Origin: Branchiostoma lanceolatum
Lineage: Eukaryota; Chordata; Leptocardii; Amphioxiformes; Branchiostomatidae
Direction of reading: 5' to 3'
DNA: 64,000 nucleotides
Assembly: GCF_035083965.1 (NCBI RefSeq)
Contig: NC_089740.1
Span: forward strand, 15,350,552 to 15,414,551
A program made the translations under genes and the position numbers. The notes below the pieces were generated by a model. It saw nothing but the letters and a program-made list of their open reading frames with translations. It was not told the origin of the DNA and did not search any database. This document shows, piece after piece, positions 10,181 to 22,002 of this stretch (its first letter is position 1; every line of letters begins with the position of its first letter).

Positions 10181-11992
10181 GCAGGCTTGCGGCGCGGCAG
10201 CAGCTGGTTATATTACACTGAACAACCTGTCACACCTAACTTGTGCGCATCTAGCTGCAAGCATTGACTCAAGCTGTCTAGTGAGGATGCTTCTACTGTC
10301 CTTGGTGGCAACGAGTTCCACTCTACAAAAGTTCTAAGGCAAAATAGATCCAATACATCATCATTATTGATTGATTGATTGATTGATTGATCATTGGCTA
10401 AAACTTCTCTAACAAACCAACTGTTGTTTATATGTCCTCAACTAGTCTGGCCGACATGCACTAAGCTGAAAAGCGTGTTTTGCAGAAGGCACTGTCGATA
10501 CACACAATTTCTTTCACCTGATATTCAAACCTGTACTACTACTAGTGACCACCTCTGCATAAGGACCACTGGTTGATCATTGTGGGCACTTTTTGGTGGT
10601 CCCTTGGACTGACCAAGGTAAGCCTAGCTTACTCTCTTCAGTGACCACCTGTCTATGATGACCACCTGTCTTTAGTGACCACGACCAAGTCCCTTGAGTG
10701 GTCATATTGGACACAAATTTTACATATCTGCTATATATTTGGTATCTTTATTTTCATCATACGCAATACCTATGTTTGGGTAAAGTGTCTATGGACTTAG
10801 ATTTGTAAGGCTCCCATAGTTGTTATCTTTGCCAATTGAAGTCTTCAGCATCAAACGTTAATTAGTTTTGCGTTGCTGATTTTTAAGAGATCGCACAGCT
10901 AGTTTATCAGTGGAATGTGACGAGCCACAAAATGTTTTGAAGTTCTTTCTTCTTCCATATTTACACTATTAGAATAGAGCAACACTTTAGGTGTTTCTAT
11001 GATGCACTTGGATGAAAATGCAGCTAAGTTTACACCAAGTCTTGTGTATAGCAGAGATTAAGGTGTAAAACCTCTAACAACATGAGAAATACATTTGGTC
11101 ATTAGTCAGGAATGTGGCTTTATATCAATCTGTTTCTATAATCATTTCATGAATTCTTAGGACATTTGGTATAAAATTTGCAGCGACTACAATATAAACG
11201 ACAGTTCATCTCTAAATATACATACTGCATTCATGTAAGTTAAATCTTTATCAAGTCTATATTCCAAAATAAATTTCATCTTACAGGATTGTCAAAATTG
11301 TTATTGGTCCCATCAAAGTTGTTAAATAGAATCTTATAGGCATTCAGTGAAATATTGATTGCATTGATAATTTCCAATAATTGATCCATTAAATCTTCTG
11401 TTCCACAATGATTTAACTTTTTCTGCAACATTGATTAATTGATCTATTGATTATCAGTGAATATTGCCTCACTAATAATAACAATGATTTAAAAACATGA
11501 ATTTTTTGTCTTTCTTTCTAATCAGAATTCTGCATTGAATATTACGTTACGTTCAAACAATTAGCTTCCACAAAAATGATTGTCTCGATACTGTTGTTAC
11601 AGTGTATATAGTACAAACAAGAAATATTGCACTAAACAAGATACATTCTAAATACTGTTCGAAGTTGAATCCGTTTTTCAAATGGAATAAAAAAGGTAGT
11701 AAAGTGATCAATTGCAACACTAAAGTGACTCCAATGTTGGGTTCATAGGTAAAATATCAAAGGTTAGAGGTCAGTGGGGTCAAAGTGGTCATGACGTAAT
11801 GTCATAAAAGGTTACGGGTTAAACTCTTCAATAAAAGTGTGAAAGAAAATAAAATGTCTTGGATAAAAAATATCCATTATACATTAGATAATGTCAGTAA
11901 AATGCGGACCAACAACAGGTTAAAAGGTCAAAGTTGAACAAAAGGTCAAAGGTGAACCAATGATGGGTTACAGGTCAAAATGTACTCGCAGG

Positions 11993-13747
11993 TCAGCGAC
12001 GCAGGTTGTCGTACTTCATGCGACTGTGACGGAGTTGGGAGTAAACTATCTTGTCCTCCTCACTCTCTCCACCAATCACAGGACGGCTCCCACCTTTGTT
12101 GTCCAGGTCAAGCTGGGCGTATGTGACCTCCGGTGACCTTTGACCCTAAAGCAGCAGGATAATGCAAAATGACAATGATGTAAAAATCCTATTATACATA
12201 TGTAATAGTCATTATGTACTTAATATTGTTATTGATTGTTAATCTGTCATTGTTGTTAAATTCCATTTGTCAGCACAATTGTCAACCATGTTAATACCAG
12301 CACCGAATACATGTCAGTCTAAAAATTTAGAAAGTGGTAATTCGCAGTGTTCAATCAGAAGTTAAAGAATCTCCAGTGCATTTTACTGACACAAAAAACA
12401 ACAGTAAAAATTCATGCAAATTGGAAATGTTGGATGGAGTGATTGAATGAGTGATTGATTGATTGATTGGAAGAAGGGAAAAAGAAATGGGCTGCATGGA
12501 TGGGTTAACCAACCAGAAGGGTAAGTTTATCATTATAGATCAAATGATCTGATGTATTTGATATTGAGTACTTGATTTCATTGATTTGGATATATGGGTT
12601 AGATATACTTGACTGGATAGATCAATGGTTTGGAATGATTGATGATAAATGATTTGAATAATCAATTTTTCACATGAGATGTAAGAGGAGTGATGACATC
12701 AATAAAACTATGATTGTTTGGCCTGACATGCAGTCGTAACCATGGTTACCTGGTACGCTCAGCAGGTTATGCGGGGTCAAAGTTCAAAGGTCATTGCCAA
12801 TCTCTGTAAGCAAAGTCACTCTGGGCAGAAGGGAGGGGAAGCATGTTTATATGCAGCACACAAACTAGCAAGAACATTTCAGCTTTTTTGGTAACATCTA
12901 CGGACAAAATTTCACCAGGGTACATAATTCCGCCACCCTTAAAAGATACATCCAAACAGATCTCCTACCCAACATCCCCCAGAATAACGCAGTTCTGTGT
13001 TACTATGTGTATCTAAACTGTGCATACCAGGGGATGCTGCACTAAAGATCTCTCAAAGTCACAGTTTTTCGAAGTGGCGGATTTATGTAACCCGGTGGAT
13101 TAATGTTAATGGAGATTATAGTACATAAAAAGCATATCTACAAGCAAGCACTTGCATTAACACAAAATGGCAAAGCTTGTACAAGTTTAGTCCTTTGTAT
13201 TTTAAAGTCACTAGGCCTAACAAGTTCTATTTCATTTGATCTGAAACATAACGTTAAACTGGAAGATCACAATGTCTAAAGAGAAGTCTGTACCTTGCTA
13301 CACACAGTTTAGGGAGTGAATATAGTCAGTCTCTCTGAGCCCTCTGTTATAAGACTTAGCAGATAGAAAGGTAGTAAAAAAACATCTCGTGGTTGCCATG
13401 ACTACTCACCTGATCCGGCTCGGGGTCCTCTGATTGGTCGAAGTCAGCGATAGTCATGGGGTACAGGTACGGGTCCCGGGTCCTCTGGAGGGTGTCATAG
13501 CCACTGGGGTCATCGTCCTCCAGGTCACCGACCTCAGCTGCACCCTCAGAACTCTGCATGGAGAACAGGGAGTGGAGAATAAAGAGCCGTTTTCTTCAAG
13601 TCATCATAAAGGTGAAGTACGATAGAAAGACGCTAGGGGGCCCAAAATGTAATCATTCTGTGGCATCACAAAGACCTACTTACATACCAAATATCCAGAC
13701 AATCCATTCAGGTATTTTTGTTGTCGTGTACACAAACAGCCAGACGG

Positions 13748-13804
<57 letters not shown>

Positions 13805-16800
13805 CACTGACAGACAGACACAAACGCTGACAAAAACATAACCTTCTTGGCAAAGGTTACAAACAAACAAACCTTCAGCTCTTGTCTGTCTGGTTCTACC
13901 TTCTTCTTGTTCTTGTTGACAGCTGTACTCGATTTATCAACAAACAAAATAAAAACAAACAAACAAATAAACAAACCTTCAGCTCCTGTCTGTCTGGCTC
14001 CGCTGGTTTCCTGTGCTTGTTGACAGTAGCGTACTCCACGGTCGCCCCGTCTGCCGGACCCTCCTCCAGCAAAATCTCCTGTTCCGTTTTTCCGTTGGAA
14101 CGTTTTCCGGACGCAGAAAACCTCACAGCTGGAGGAAATAAAACTGTTAAATACACTTTTTTATCACCTAAAAAATACTTTTGTATTATGATATGATTTT
14201 AAGGTGTTGTCATGTCCTGAAAACAGTTCAGCCCATTGGCTGGCACTGTGGTACACTTTGTGTTTTTTGATCAAATAAACCTTTGATACTAGAATTGTTT
14301 AGGCCACACCAATTTACTTTGTTCGTTCTTGGATTTAGAAAAGGTTTGTTTGTTTGTTTTATATGGATCTCCATTAGTGAACTTGTAGTACAAGGTACAA
14401 AATGTCCTACTGAACATGAAACAGAGACTGAGTGGAAAGACTGTACCTTGGTACACATATAGATATCTTAGGTCTATTTTCATCAAAAAGAGTATTCCAA
14501 CAAAATTTGGGCTAACTTATTTTTCATACCTGTCCCAGCATCCACAGGAATCCCATCCATGCGAACATTCTGCTGCATTCGGTCATAGAACGCTTCCCTG
14601 GAAAACAGAAATAATCATTTCAGGTGATTTCATGATCAAATTTCCTGACCAGCATAATTATATATAAGTGCAGGTAGGTTTAGGTATTATGGTATAGTAT
14701 AGTATAGTATACATGTAGTATAGTATAGCATAGTATTGTATAGTATAGTATACATGTATGGTATAGTATAGTATAGTATAGTACATGTATATTATAGTTT
14801 AGTATTATAGTATAGTATAGTATAGTATAGTATAGTACAGTACAGTATAGTATAGTATAGCATAGCATAGCATAGCATAGTATAGTGTAGTGTTGTAAAG
14901 TATAGCATAGTATAGTATACATGAGGCAGTTGCCCCCACTGACCCTCGTTTGCGTTTCTTGTAGCGTCTCCACAGCGGGACGGCCAGCGCGATCAGTAGC
15001 ACGAGTAGGAGCACCGCGATCACGCCGCCCACAATCGCGCCCGTGTTAACATTGCTGGAACTGCCAGAGGGCGCTACTGCAATAGGAGACAAAGGTTCAG
15101 TTATCACCTCTGCATATGTTGGTTGGTTGGGCTGAATAAAAGTTTTATGAAAAGTTGATATGGATATGAAAAGTTGAAAATTCATAAATGGGTAACCTTC
15201 TGATTATCAGACTCACTCACACTCACTATGTGAAATGAAATTAGAATATCGATCCCTAAATACACATAAACTGCAACTCAAAGGGAAGATGCCAGGGGAT
15301 TTATCAATCAATGATAAGGCCCCCGCCCTTAAAAAAAACCTTAGGTAAAGATATTAGTCATGACCATAAAAAAAGTAGACGGCGAACACATCTTTCTTGA
15401 TAGTAAGAAGCCAACTGTTCGACAGAAAATCCATTTAAGACTAAAGACAGTTTGTAAGTCCTGATACGCACCAAACATAGAACTGGTGGTCTGCCCTGTG
15501 GATGTGTCTGTTAGAGAACAAACGGCGACTACTGGTTAGTGCAAAACTACAGCGGTGCAAGTCTCACACAGAAATATTTTATCAAAAACAAACAGTTGCT
15601 ACAGGTTAGTTTTATTTCTATTTTTATTTATTGATTAGACTGTTAGTTCAGGTTAGTGTTTGACTACAGCACAGTGTAATAATGCTAAAATAGGGATGAA
15701 TGAATAGTAGCTGAAGGTTATGAGCATTGATACGTACCATACATGAAACTTGTGGTCTGTCGTGTTGATGCCACTGTTAGAAAGCAAAAGCAAAACATTG
15801 ACTTCAGGTTAGAGCAGGACTACAGCACAGCAAAAAATTCTAATATGTAAAATGTAGGTGTGACTGTTAGAAAACAAATGGCAGTTATTGGCTAGTGCAG
15901 GACTACAGCACGGCGTTATAATATTCTAGAATAGGGATGAATTCCAGGTTATGATCATTATTTGCATTGATACATACCGTACATAGGACTGGTGGTCTGT
16001 TCTGCAGATGTGGCTGTTACTAGTGTTAGAAAGGAAAGCAGTGCCTACAGGTTAGAGCAGGACTAAGAAGCATTGCAAGCCTTGTGTCATACATCCAAGT
16101 ATCTGATGTTTACGCTATCATACAGAGCAAATACATGTAACGTTACATGTATATGTAAGCAACAGATGACATCAAAGATTCAGCAAGACACATTGGATTT
16201 AACAGGTTTTCCAAATCCAAGTGTTTTAAAGTTTGTAACGTTGGGTAACCTAAATTCGGGATTTTTCCGATAATGGTTGACTGAAATCAATCTAGCAGAA
16301 CAATAAACCATCCTTTTTTTCTATTATTCTGTCAGTATCATGTACTATCTTTGCACTAATCATATATATGGTAGATTTTGTCTCTAGTCGTGCTGACACC
16401 ATAATATTTCAACTTGAAACTACCGTCCGCCGCACGCACAATGACAGTGTTGTCGGACAGGGGGGCACATTAATTCGGGAGAGAAGATTCGTCTTGAATA
16501 TCTTACCGCTAATTACATTTTATACAGCAGCTATTCGTTCCATCCTTGGCTTGAGGAGAGTGCTATGGATATAGACGTGTCCAAGTAAAAAAAATACACG
16601 AAAAAACGGCCGTACCGCACACATCAGGCCAGTTCGGGAACAACCCGTGTGTTGAGTCGGTAGAACTTCACTCAAAGTCGGCCCATCGTCATCATCGGGC
16701 AACGTGTAACGTTACATTATTCATGGAGAGTTAGCTGGATGCCGTAGCAATGGTAATACTACTATGTCCATGTGTTCCTTGTTGTGTTAGGAGCAAACTT

Positions 16801-19349
16801 TGAGGAAAATATCTTCCTCAGTCCACTATCACACGCAGCATTTAGACAAAAAGTGTTCCTCACAAACCTTTGTCGTCTGCTTGACAACAGGATTCTGGTT
16901 AACAATATGGCGGCGGGAAAATACACGTGCCGTAGGTTGTAGCAACAGAGAGGAGTTTTGATGATTGATCACACTTAGAATCCAGTTGCAGGTTAGCAAA
17001 AGAGATTGTAATAAGTTGTCTTATAAATAATTGTGTTTAGCAGGCAGGAGATGTGACATTTGTCTTATAAACCAGCGAACAACCGTGCTGGGTGATTCTC
17101 CCACGAAGCCCCCAGACTCTGTCAATAAGGGACGGAGAGTTTTTGACGTCGCCAACTTCTAATGCATGGTTATCGAAGCTTTTCAGACAGTGTTCTGAAT
17201 ACGTTAGTCTGTCAAGTTTGCATTTCTAGTGGTATTACTGATGTTGCATCTAGCACATATCCCTAAATACCCCGTTTTCGAAAAATCCCGACTTTAAGTA
17301 CCCCACGAATTTAGGTTACCCAACGTTAATTCAAAAGTGACTGGTGTTTCTCAAGCATTGTCTGTTCTAGACTCTGTTGGAGCCTCTGCCAGAAGGACAT
17401 GTTTTTGATATTTTTTGATATTTTACGCACTGAAGTTACCATTCTTTATTACGTCCCTCAAACGTGATTAAAAAATAATTTGAGTAAACTGTAACTTTAG
17501 ACTACTAGTAAATTAGAGTGAGGGAAGAAGAAAATCTACCTGGCCGTGATGTTTGTCTCTGCTGCGTGATCCCACCAGCAGTCGATGTGAGTGGTGCAGT
17601 AGTAGGGACTAACTTGTTGAGGTACAAGTCTTTGTTCTCACGAGGTGCTGGTGTTTCAGTTTTATCATAGAAATAGCACAAGAAACTGTCGAGATTAATC
17701 CCAAAGGCCAGACAGCTACCATTAAAGCTTAAACATTTTTCAGCACATTCTGGTACTGAATCAATCAGCCTAGCATCTCCATCTGGGTCTACAGCTCCCA
17801 GTGTGGGGAATTCCATTCGCTCCAGGCGTTGGAAACTCACCAGTGGGTTTTCTGAAAAAGAAAACAACAACACTGGAGTTAGAAAAGATTTTGAAACTGA
17901 TTATAACTCTTGAAATGGCAATATCTTAGATATATTTACGCAGGATCAAGTCCCCATTTTGCACACTGCTGAATTCGAAGTGAAAGGGGTTGTAGTCCTA
18001 ATCGGATAGTAAGTTCTCAAGGACCATTTAGAGTCCAGCACATGTCTACATCACTGCAGGGGCCTGCCCCAGTGTGGGCAATGTCCCCAATAAATCATTC
18101 CCTCACAGGTATTATAGTTTTGTTTGTTTATTGCTTCTTCGCATATGTACAATATAAAACAAAGATAAATAGAGCAAAGAATACATGCAGGGGAGGCCAG
18201 AAGCCTATACGGCTTTTCGGGGGCCTCCCCTAAACTACACAAATGGGATTTTTACAAAATCATATATCATCGAAACTAAGAAAAACTAACGAAAGAAGAA
18301 ATTGGAATTGTAACATAAATCCTAATGAAACAAATGAAAAGAAGAGGAACTACAAAGTGAATTTTGAGTTGTAAACATAATAAGTATTATAATGAATAAC
18401 AATTTATAAAGAAATAGGTCAAAATTATACAAAAATAACAATCATATGAATTATTTTGTCATCAGATACCAAAGGAAAAGTGGAACTCCATGGAACATTT
18501 TTAGAACTGGTGAGTTAAAAAATTGACATCAGTCGGATTTGTATCAGTTTATTTTAAACACAGTGACCTTAAACACAAAACCATTCTATAGAAGGTACTA
18601 TGTTCCATAGAGCCAGGGCATAGAGCATATTAATTAGGCATTACATAGAACGGATTTAAATTATTAGCCTAGCTGTTTTATTGATGTGGAATGTACATAA
18701 TGTCCTTTGATAGTTGCATGTATGGATGTATAATTACGATTCAAGTCAGTAAACAAAAAACACAGATCTTAGATTTAGTAAGGTCAATGAACCTTTGTTA
18801 TTGATTATTATTGACTTTAGTATCCCGTGCCACGCCCTCACTCACCTGTAACATGGTTCAATATTTACCTACGTGGGGGGGGGGGGGCTGAAGTGTTTAC
18901 CATACCTGTGCAGGTAACGTTACCTGCACACCTGTCCTACACACCTGTCCACAGGTGAGACACAGCAGGTTTCCGGACAGGTAATGTTACATATTCGGGC
19001 ATGTCGTCATACGGGGAAGTAACGACGTGTTAAATGATAACGTTACATGATACTCTACTCTACTCTACTCATGATATCACTTTCAAATTTTTACTCGGAA
19101 ATGCCGTCGGAAGTTTCGATGTTATTGTTGCAAATTTGCAGGTATTCTTCAAGTTTCAAGACTTGTACGTGTCGATCTAAGACCATTCTGAGATTCTCAA
19201 TGCTTTAGGACCTAAAACCTAGGCGTATTTTCAGCACATATCTATGTGAATTCTACAATACGTGAGTTACAAATCACACCTGTTGTAGTCTGAGCCCGTC
19301 CGAAACTCGAACCCACCGCGACCACCATCGCCAGACTCCACCAAAACAT
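11993..19349 (-). CDS. PAN-domain type I receptor with ITIM-type tail, 10 exons, 379 aa
   Basis: Exons in transcript order are 19280-19349, 17540-17851, 15978-16013, 15738-15773, 15472-15507, 14944-15076, 14530-14597, 13977-14128, 13410-13553 and 11993-12145; phases agree and sum to 1140 nt. Exon 1 is a signal peptide (MFWWSLAMVVAVGSSFGRAQ). Exon 2 (about 24-127) is a PAN/apple-like module with ECAEKC, a later SCLAFG and LCYFY. Three 12-codon exons form a Thr/Ser-rich stalk. The TM segment (about 176-198) is followed by a basic stop-transfer RRYKKRKR. The tail has VEYATV (Y263), SGYDTL (Y300), VTYAQL (Y338) and IVYSQL (Y364), all fitting the ITIM consensus, plus KYDNL (Y374). An inhibitory, SH2-phosphatase-recruiting receptor is the inferred role. 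Ligand unknown. The paralogue at 22003-28325 has an added lectin domain. Confidence 0.75.
13749..13801 (+). repeat. (CA)n microsatellite
   Basis: A pure dinucleotide run in an intron of the PAN receptor gene. Confidence 0.95.
13873..13928 (-). pseudogene. Duplicated remnant of a cytoplasmic-tail exon
   Basis: On the minus strand this copies the end of the neighbouring exon 13977-14128, including its donor: it reads TAVNKNKKKVEPDRQELK beside the real ATVNKHRKPAEPDRQELK. It lacks the ITIM-bearing 5' part and an acceptor that would keep the frame, so it is read as a partial exon duplication and not a used exon. Confidence 0.6.
14693..14925 (+). repeat. (TATAG)n pentanucleotide array
   Basis: An imperfect array in the intron immediately downstream, in transcript sense, of the TM exon; it ends within about 20 bases of the donor at 14944. 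Confidence 0.9.
15472..16013 (-). repeat. Array of three 36 bp stalk mini-exons in ~250 bp units
   Basis: Exons 15978-16013, 15738-15773 and 15472-15507 are each 36 nt, phase 1 at both ends, and encode variants of x-T-S-T-x-Q-T-T-S-x-M-Y. Flanking intron sequence is duplicated too. A further degenerate flank copy near 15840-15920 lacks the exon core. The array lengthens the stalk of the PAN receptor in 12-residue steps. Confidence 0.75.
16238..17326 (+). mobile_element. 1.09 kb TIR DNA element, copy 1
   Basis: Terminal inverted repeats start ACGTTGGGTAACCTAAATTC and are flanked by TA on both sides, as in TA-targeting transposons. No transposase ORF is visible; a 68-codon ORF conserved with copy 2 (35911-37001) probably reflects recency. 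It lies in the intron after the PAN exon. Confidence 0.8.
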
Positions 19350-19628
19350 CGCGGCTGCACCTGAGAACACGGGTTCTAATCCCACACACTCAACCTCACA
19401 CTCTCAACAACACCTTCCTCAAGATCTCATACTCAGGACGTCTTAGGAACTCGGCGGAAGTCTTAGATTGTTCCGAGAATGAAGCCCTGTTGCAGAACGT
19501 TGTTGTAAGGCGGAAGTGAATGAAAGAGGCGGGGCGTGACGTCATCGCTCAGGTCAGGTCCACTTGACCTGTCGTTCTGGCTTTAACCAGAAGGCGGCGC
19601 TTTAAAACCGGCAAACTTTTCAACTTTA
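18541..19628 (-). repeat. Segmental duplication block A (5' end of PAN receptor)
   Basis: Parallel to 25349-28606. It covers part of intron 1, the signal-peptide exon and about 280 bases upstream. Similarity stops after GGCAAACTTTTCAACTT. Compared with block B it lacks about 2.4 kb that hold the C-type lectin exon. Confidence 0.75.
19350..19628 (-). promoter_or_regulatory. Promoter region shared by the two PAN receptor genes, with CRE
   Basis: The sequence upstream of the ATG is nearly identical to 28326-28606. It contains a perfect palindromic TGACGTCA at 19537-19544 overlapping a GC-box (GGCGGGGCG) and an ETS-like CGGAAGT nearby, about 190 bases before the ATG. No TATA box is seen. The function as a core promoter is inferred from position and conservation between copies. 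Confidence 0.5.
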
Positions 19629-22002
19629 ATTTTCCAGACCTCTGTATGTCTAGAAATGCTGAAAACTCATTCATCCATAATGAATTGTGTAACTTATAGT
19701 TTAAGAGAGATGTGCTGTTACATACTATTACTACTAAGACAAACTTCACCCTATCTGGTACACAAAGTGATATTTTAATGTATTGTTGTCATGTCCAACT
19801 CCTATATCCACATACATAGGTCAATTTCTATATAACGTTAAATCATTCAAAGAGCGAGACAGAATTACCCATACATGACTATATTGTAACCTATAGACTG
19901 TTACCGATAATATTTTGTAGTTAGAATTGTAGGATAGATTAGCCTTATAGCATTGTTGATCTAATGCGATACATTGTACCATGTACGATTGTTGAGTAAT
20001 AAAGTTAATTCATTCATCCATTCTTGAGTAAGAGCCATCCGCTCTAGAATCGTCATGACATGAACTCCCTAGTGTACTGTTATAGTAGGAACACCTGCTG
20101 TTATGTTAGGAACGCGTCCTCATGAACTTTTTCTGCATGCCTGTCAGGAACTCTGTTCTACAGCATTTGATTACAAACTGCTGTTGTCCAGCCTGACCAG
20201 GGACTGTTTGAGAATATTTTTGCTTGTTTGTTTGTTTGTTTGTTTTAACCTTTGTTTATTCATAATAAGCTGAAATCGGCACTTAGGCCGCTTTTCATTG
20301 AGGTCATGAGGGAAGAGGTAAGGGTCAGATACAATATAACAGAGATTCACAGTCATTTGAGTCCTAATAACTCTATCAACATATATCATTACATATTTAT
20401 GGTACAATATGCAATTGCTACAACATACAACATAAAGTAGGACGAAAGCTGGTTCATGGTCCGTGTCCGTTCGTTTTGTTCGTTTCCTTTTCTTCAAGAG
20501 TCTCTTAAAGGAAGTCAGATTCGGAGCCGTACGTGTGTCTGGCGGTAGGTTGTTCCAGACATCATTGGCTGGAACAGCGTAACCGAGGATGCTCAGTACT
20601 AGTGTGCTCCGTCAGTAAGAACTTTCAAAGACAGGATACGGCAGTTTGGAATGTCGATGAAGATTTGCGGACTGTGACAATGGGCAATTTGTTGTGTGAC
20701 ATAAGTTATTTGTTCATTTATTTTTGCGGTAATTCATCTATCATCTGTGTTCCCGTGACCCCCCCCCCCCCCCACACACTCCAAACTGGACCTCTGGGAA
20801 GAACGGCTTAGGCCGACAGGGCATTTCCAATCTAAATAAAGGATAATGATTGATTGTTTTATTAGTTCTGCATATGACTTTGTGATGGCACATAGGCACT
20901 ATTCTGTCAAAGCGTAATACCCCCCCCCCCCCAACATAAAGACGCGTAGAACACGTCTACAGATCTTACATCTGCTTGGAGATTACACTCGCGGTCAGAA
21001 GGTCTCGACGGAGAGCAGGTTATTTACAACTGACTTATTTGTCGCCCTCCACAAAAGTAGACACTTATTATTGACGTTTATGAACTATTAATACTGTGAT
21101 ATATACCGCAATAAAGTTGATCACCTGTAATTATTCAAGTTGTGTTCCAAGCGGTGTGAATACAAAAGAGCAAAACAAAGAGAATGGTTTTGGCATTATA
21201 CATGTTATCAATTATTAAACTTATCATTAATTACTCATACATACTGCTGTAGTATAACCTTCCAACTGCTGCCTAATGCCGTGACCAATACAGATATGGT
21301 GCTAAAAGACTACTTCGGCAGAAATCGGGTTAAATACCATACTTACAGGTGGGCTAAATAAAGTTTCGCGTTCATTTGATCGTACTGAAGAATATCTACT
21401 TAGTAACGAACTGTTTTGCGTCATTTAGGCTAAACGTCTTGCAGCTCAACAGAAAAAAAAGACTGGAATTGTAAAGGAGCATGTTGTTTTTACCGAAAGT
21501 GCCAATTTCTACACATAACATGGTTGCCATTATCACAGAATGTTCAATTGTCATAGTTACCAGTTCAAAATCAACTGCAAATGTACAAAACCTGGTGTAT
21601 GAAAATATAAAAAGAGTGGAAGTAACTGTAACTATTTACAGCTGCTACCGCATAGGCTTCACATACAAAATACAAAAAGATACTCCTTGAACAATTAAAT
21701 AGTTTATATTGGCATAAATGAATATTAAGTACAAAAATCACACTAAATATCTATCAATATGTAGATAGAAAACGTCTCTATTTTGTTGAGCAGCCATTCC
21801 AAGAATTCAATCAATCAACTCGTATGAAATATACGTGACGTAATAAAGTTTCGTCTAGATTATTCTGACTGCCCAGCACAATTAGCAGCTAGTTCAACCA
21901 ATGATAGCATAGGGATGAGTGAGTGGCTGCAAACATTGGTTTCTACTTTACATTTCTACGTTTTGACGGAGGTGTTCCTGGCTGTGCTGTTCATCAGTCC
22001 AT
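19629..22002. other. Intergenic stretch between the two PAN receptor genes
   Basis: It contains a decayed interspersed repeat near 20221-20460, two poly-C runs (about 20760 and 20922), a fragment of a small inverted-repeat family near 20957 (GCTTGGAGATTACAC, also at 52691-52767) and AT-rich DNA. No coding exon is supported. Confidence 0.55.

Larger units (their letters stand above)
7910..11992. other. Intergenic stretch with repeats
   Basis: It contains 3' sequence of the second GPCR, a fragment of the fold-back family near 8270-8410, a fragment of a dispersed repeat near 8705 (also near 4344 and 40030), an AACC tract, a 56 bp tandem array near 9961, and AT-rich unique DNA. No coding exon is supported. 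Nuclear-receptor-like DR1 half-site pairs occur near 11926-11955. Confidence 0.55.

Noticed and set aside
14680..15185. Tyr/Leu/Cys-rich minus-strand ORFs around the TATAG array
   Set aside because: Microsatellite read-through; only 14944-15076 is supported as an exon (TM segment).
16368..16574. 68-codon ORF shared by both 1.09 kb TIR elements
   Set aside because: Present in both copies simply because they are nearly identical; no transposase motif and no catalytic residues are visible.
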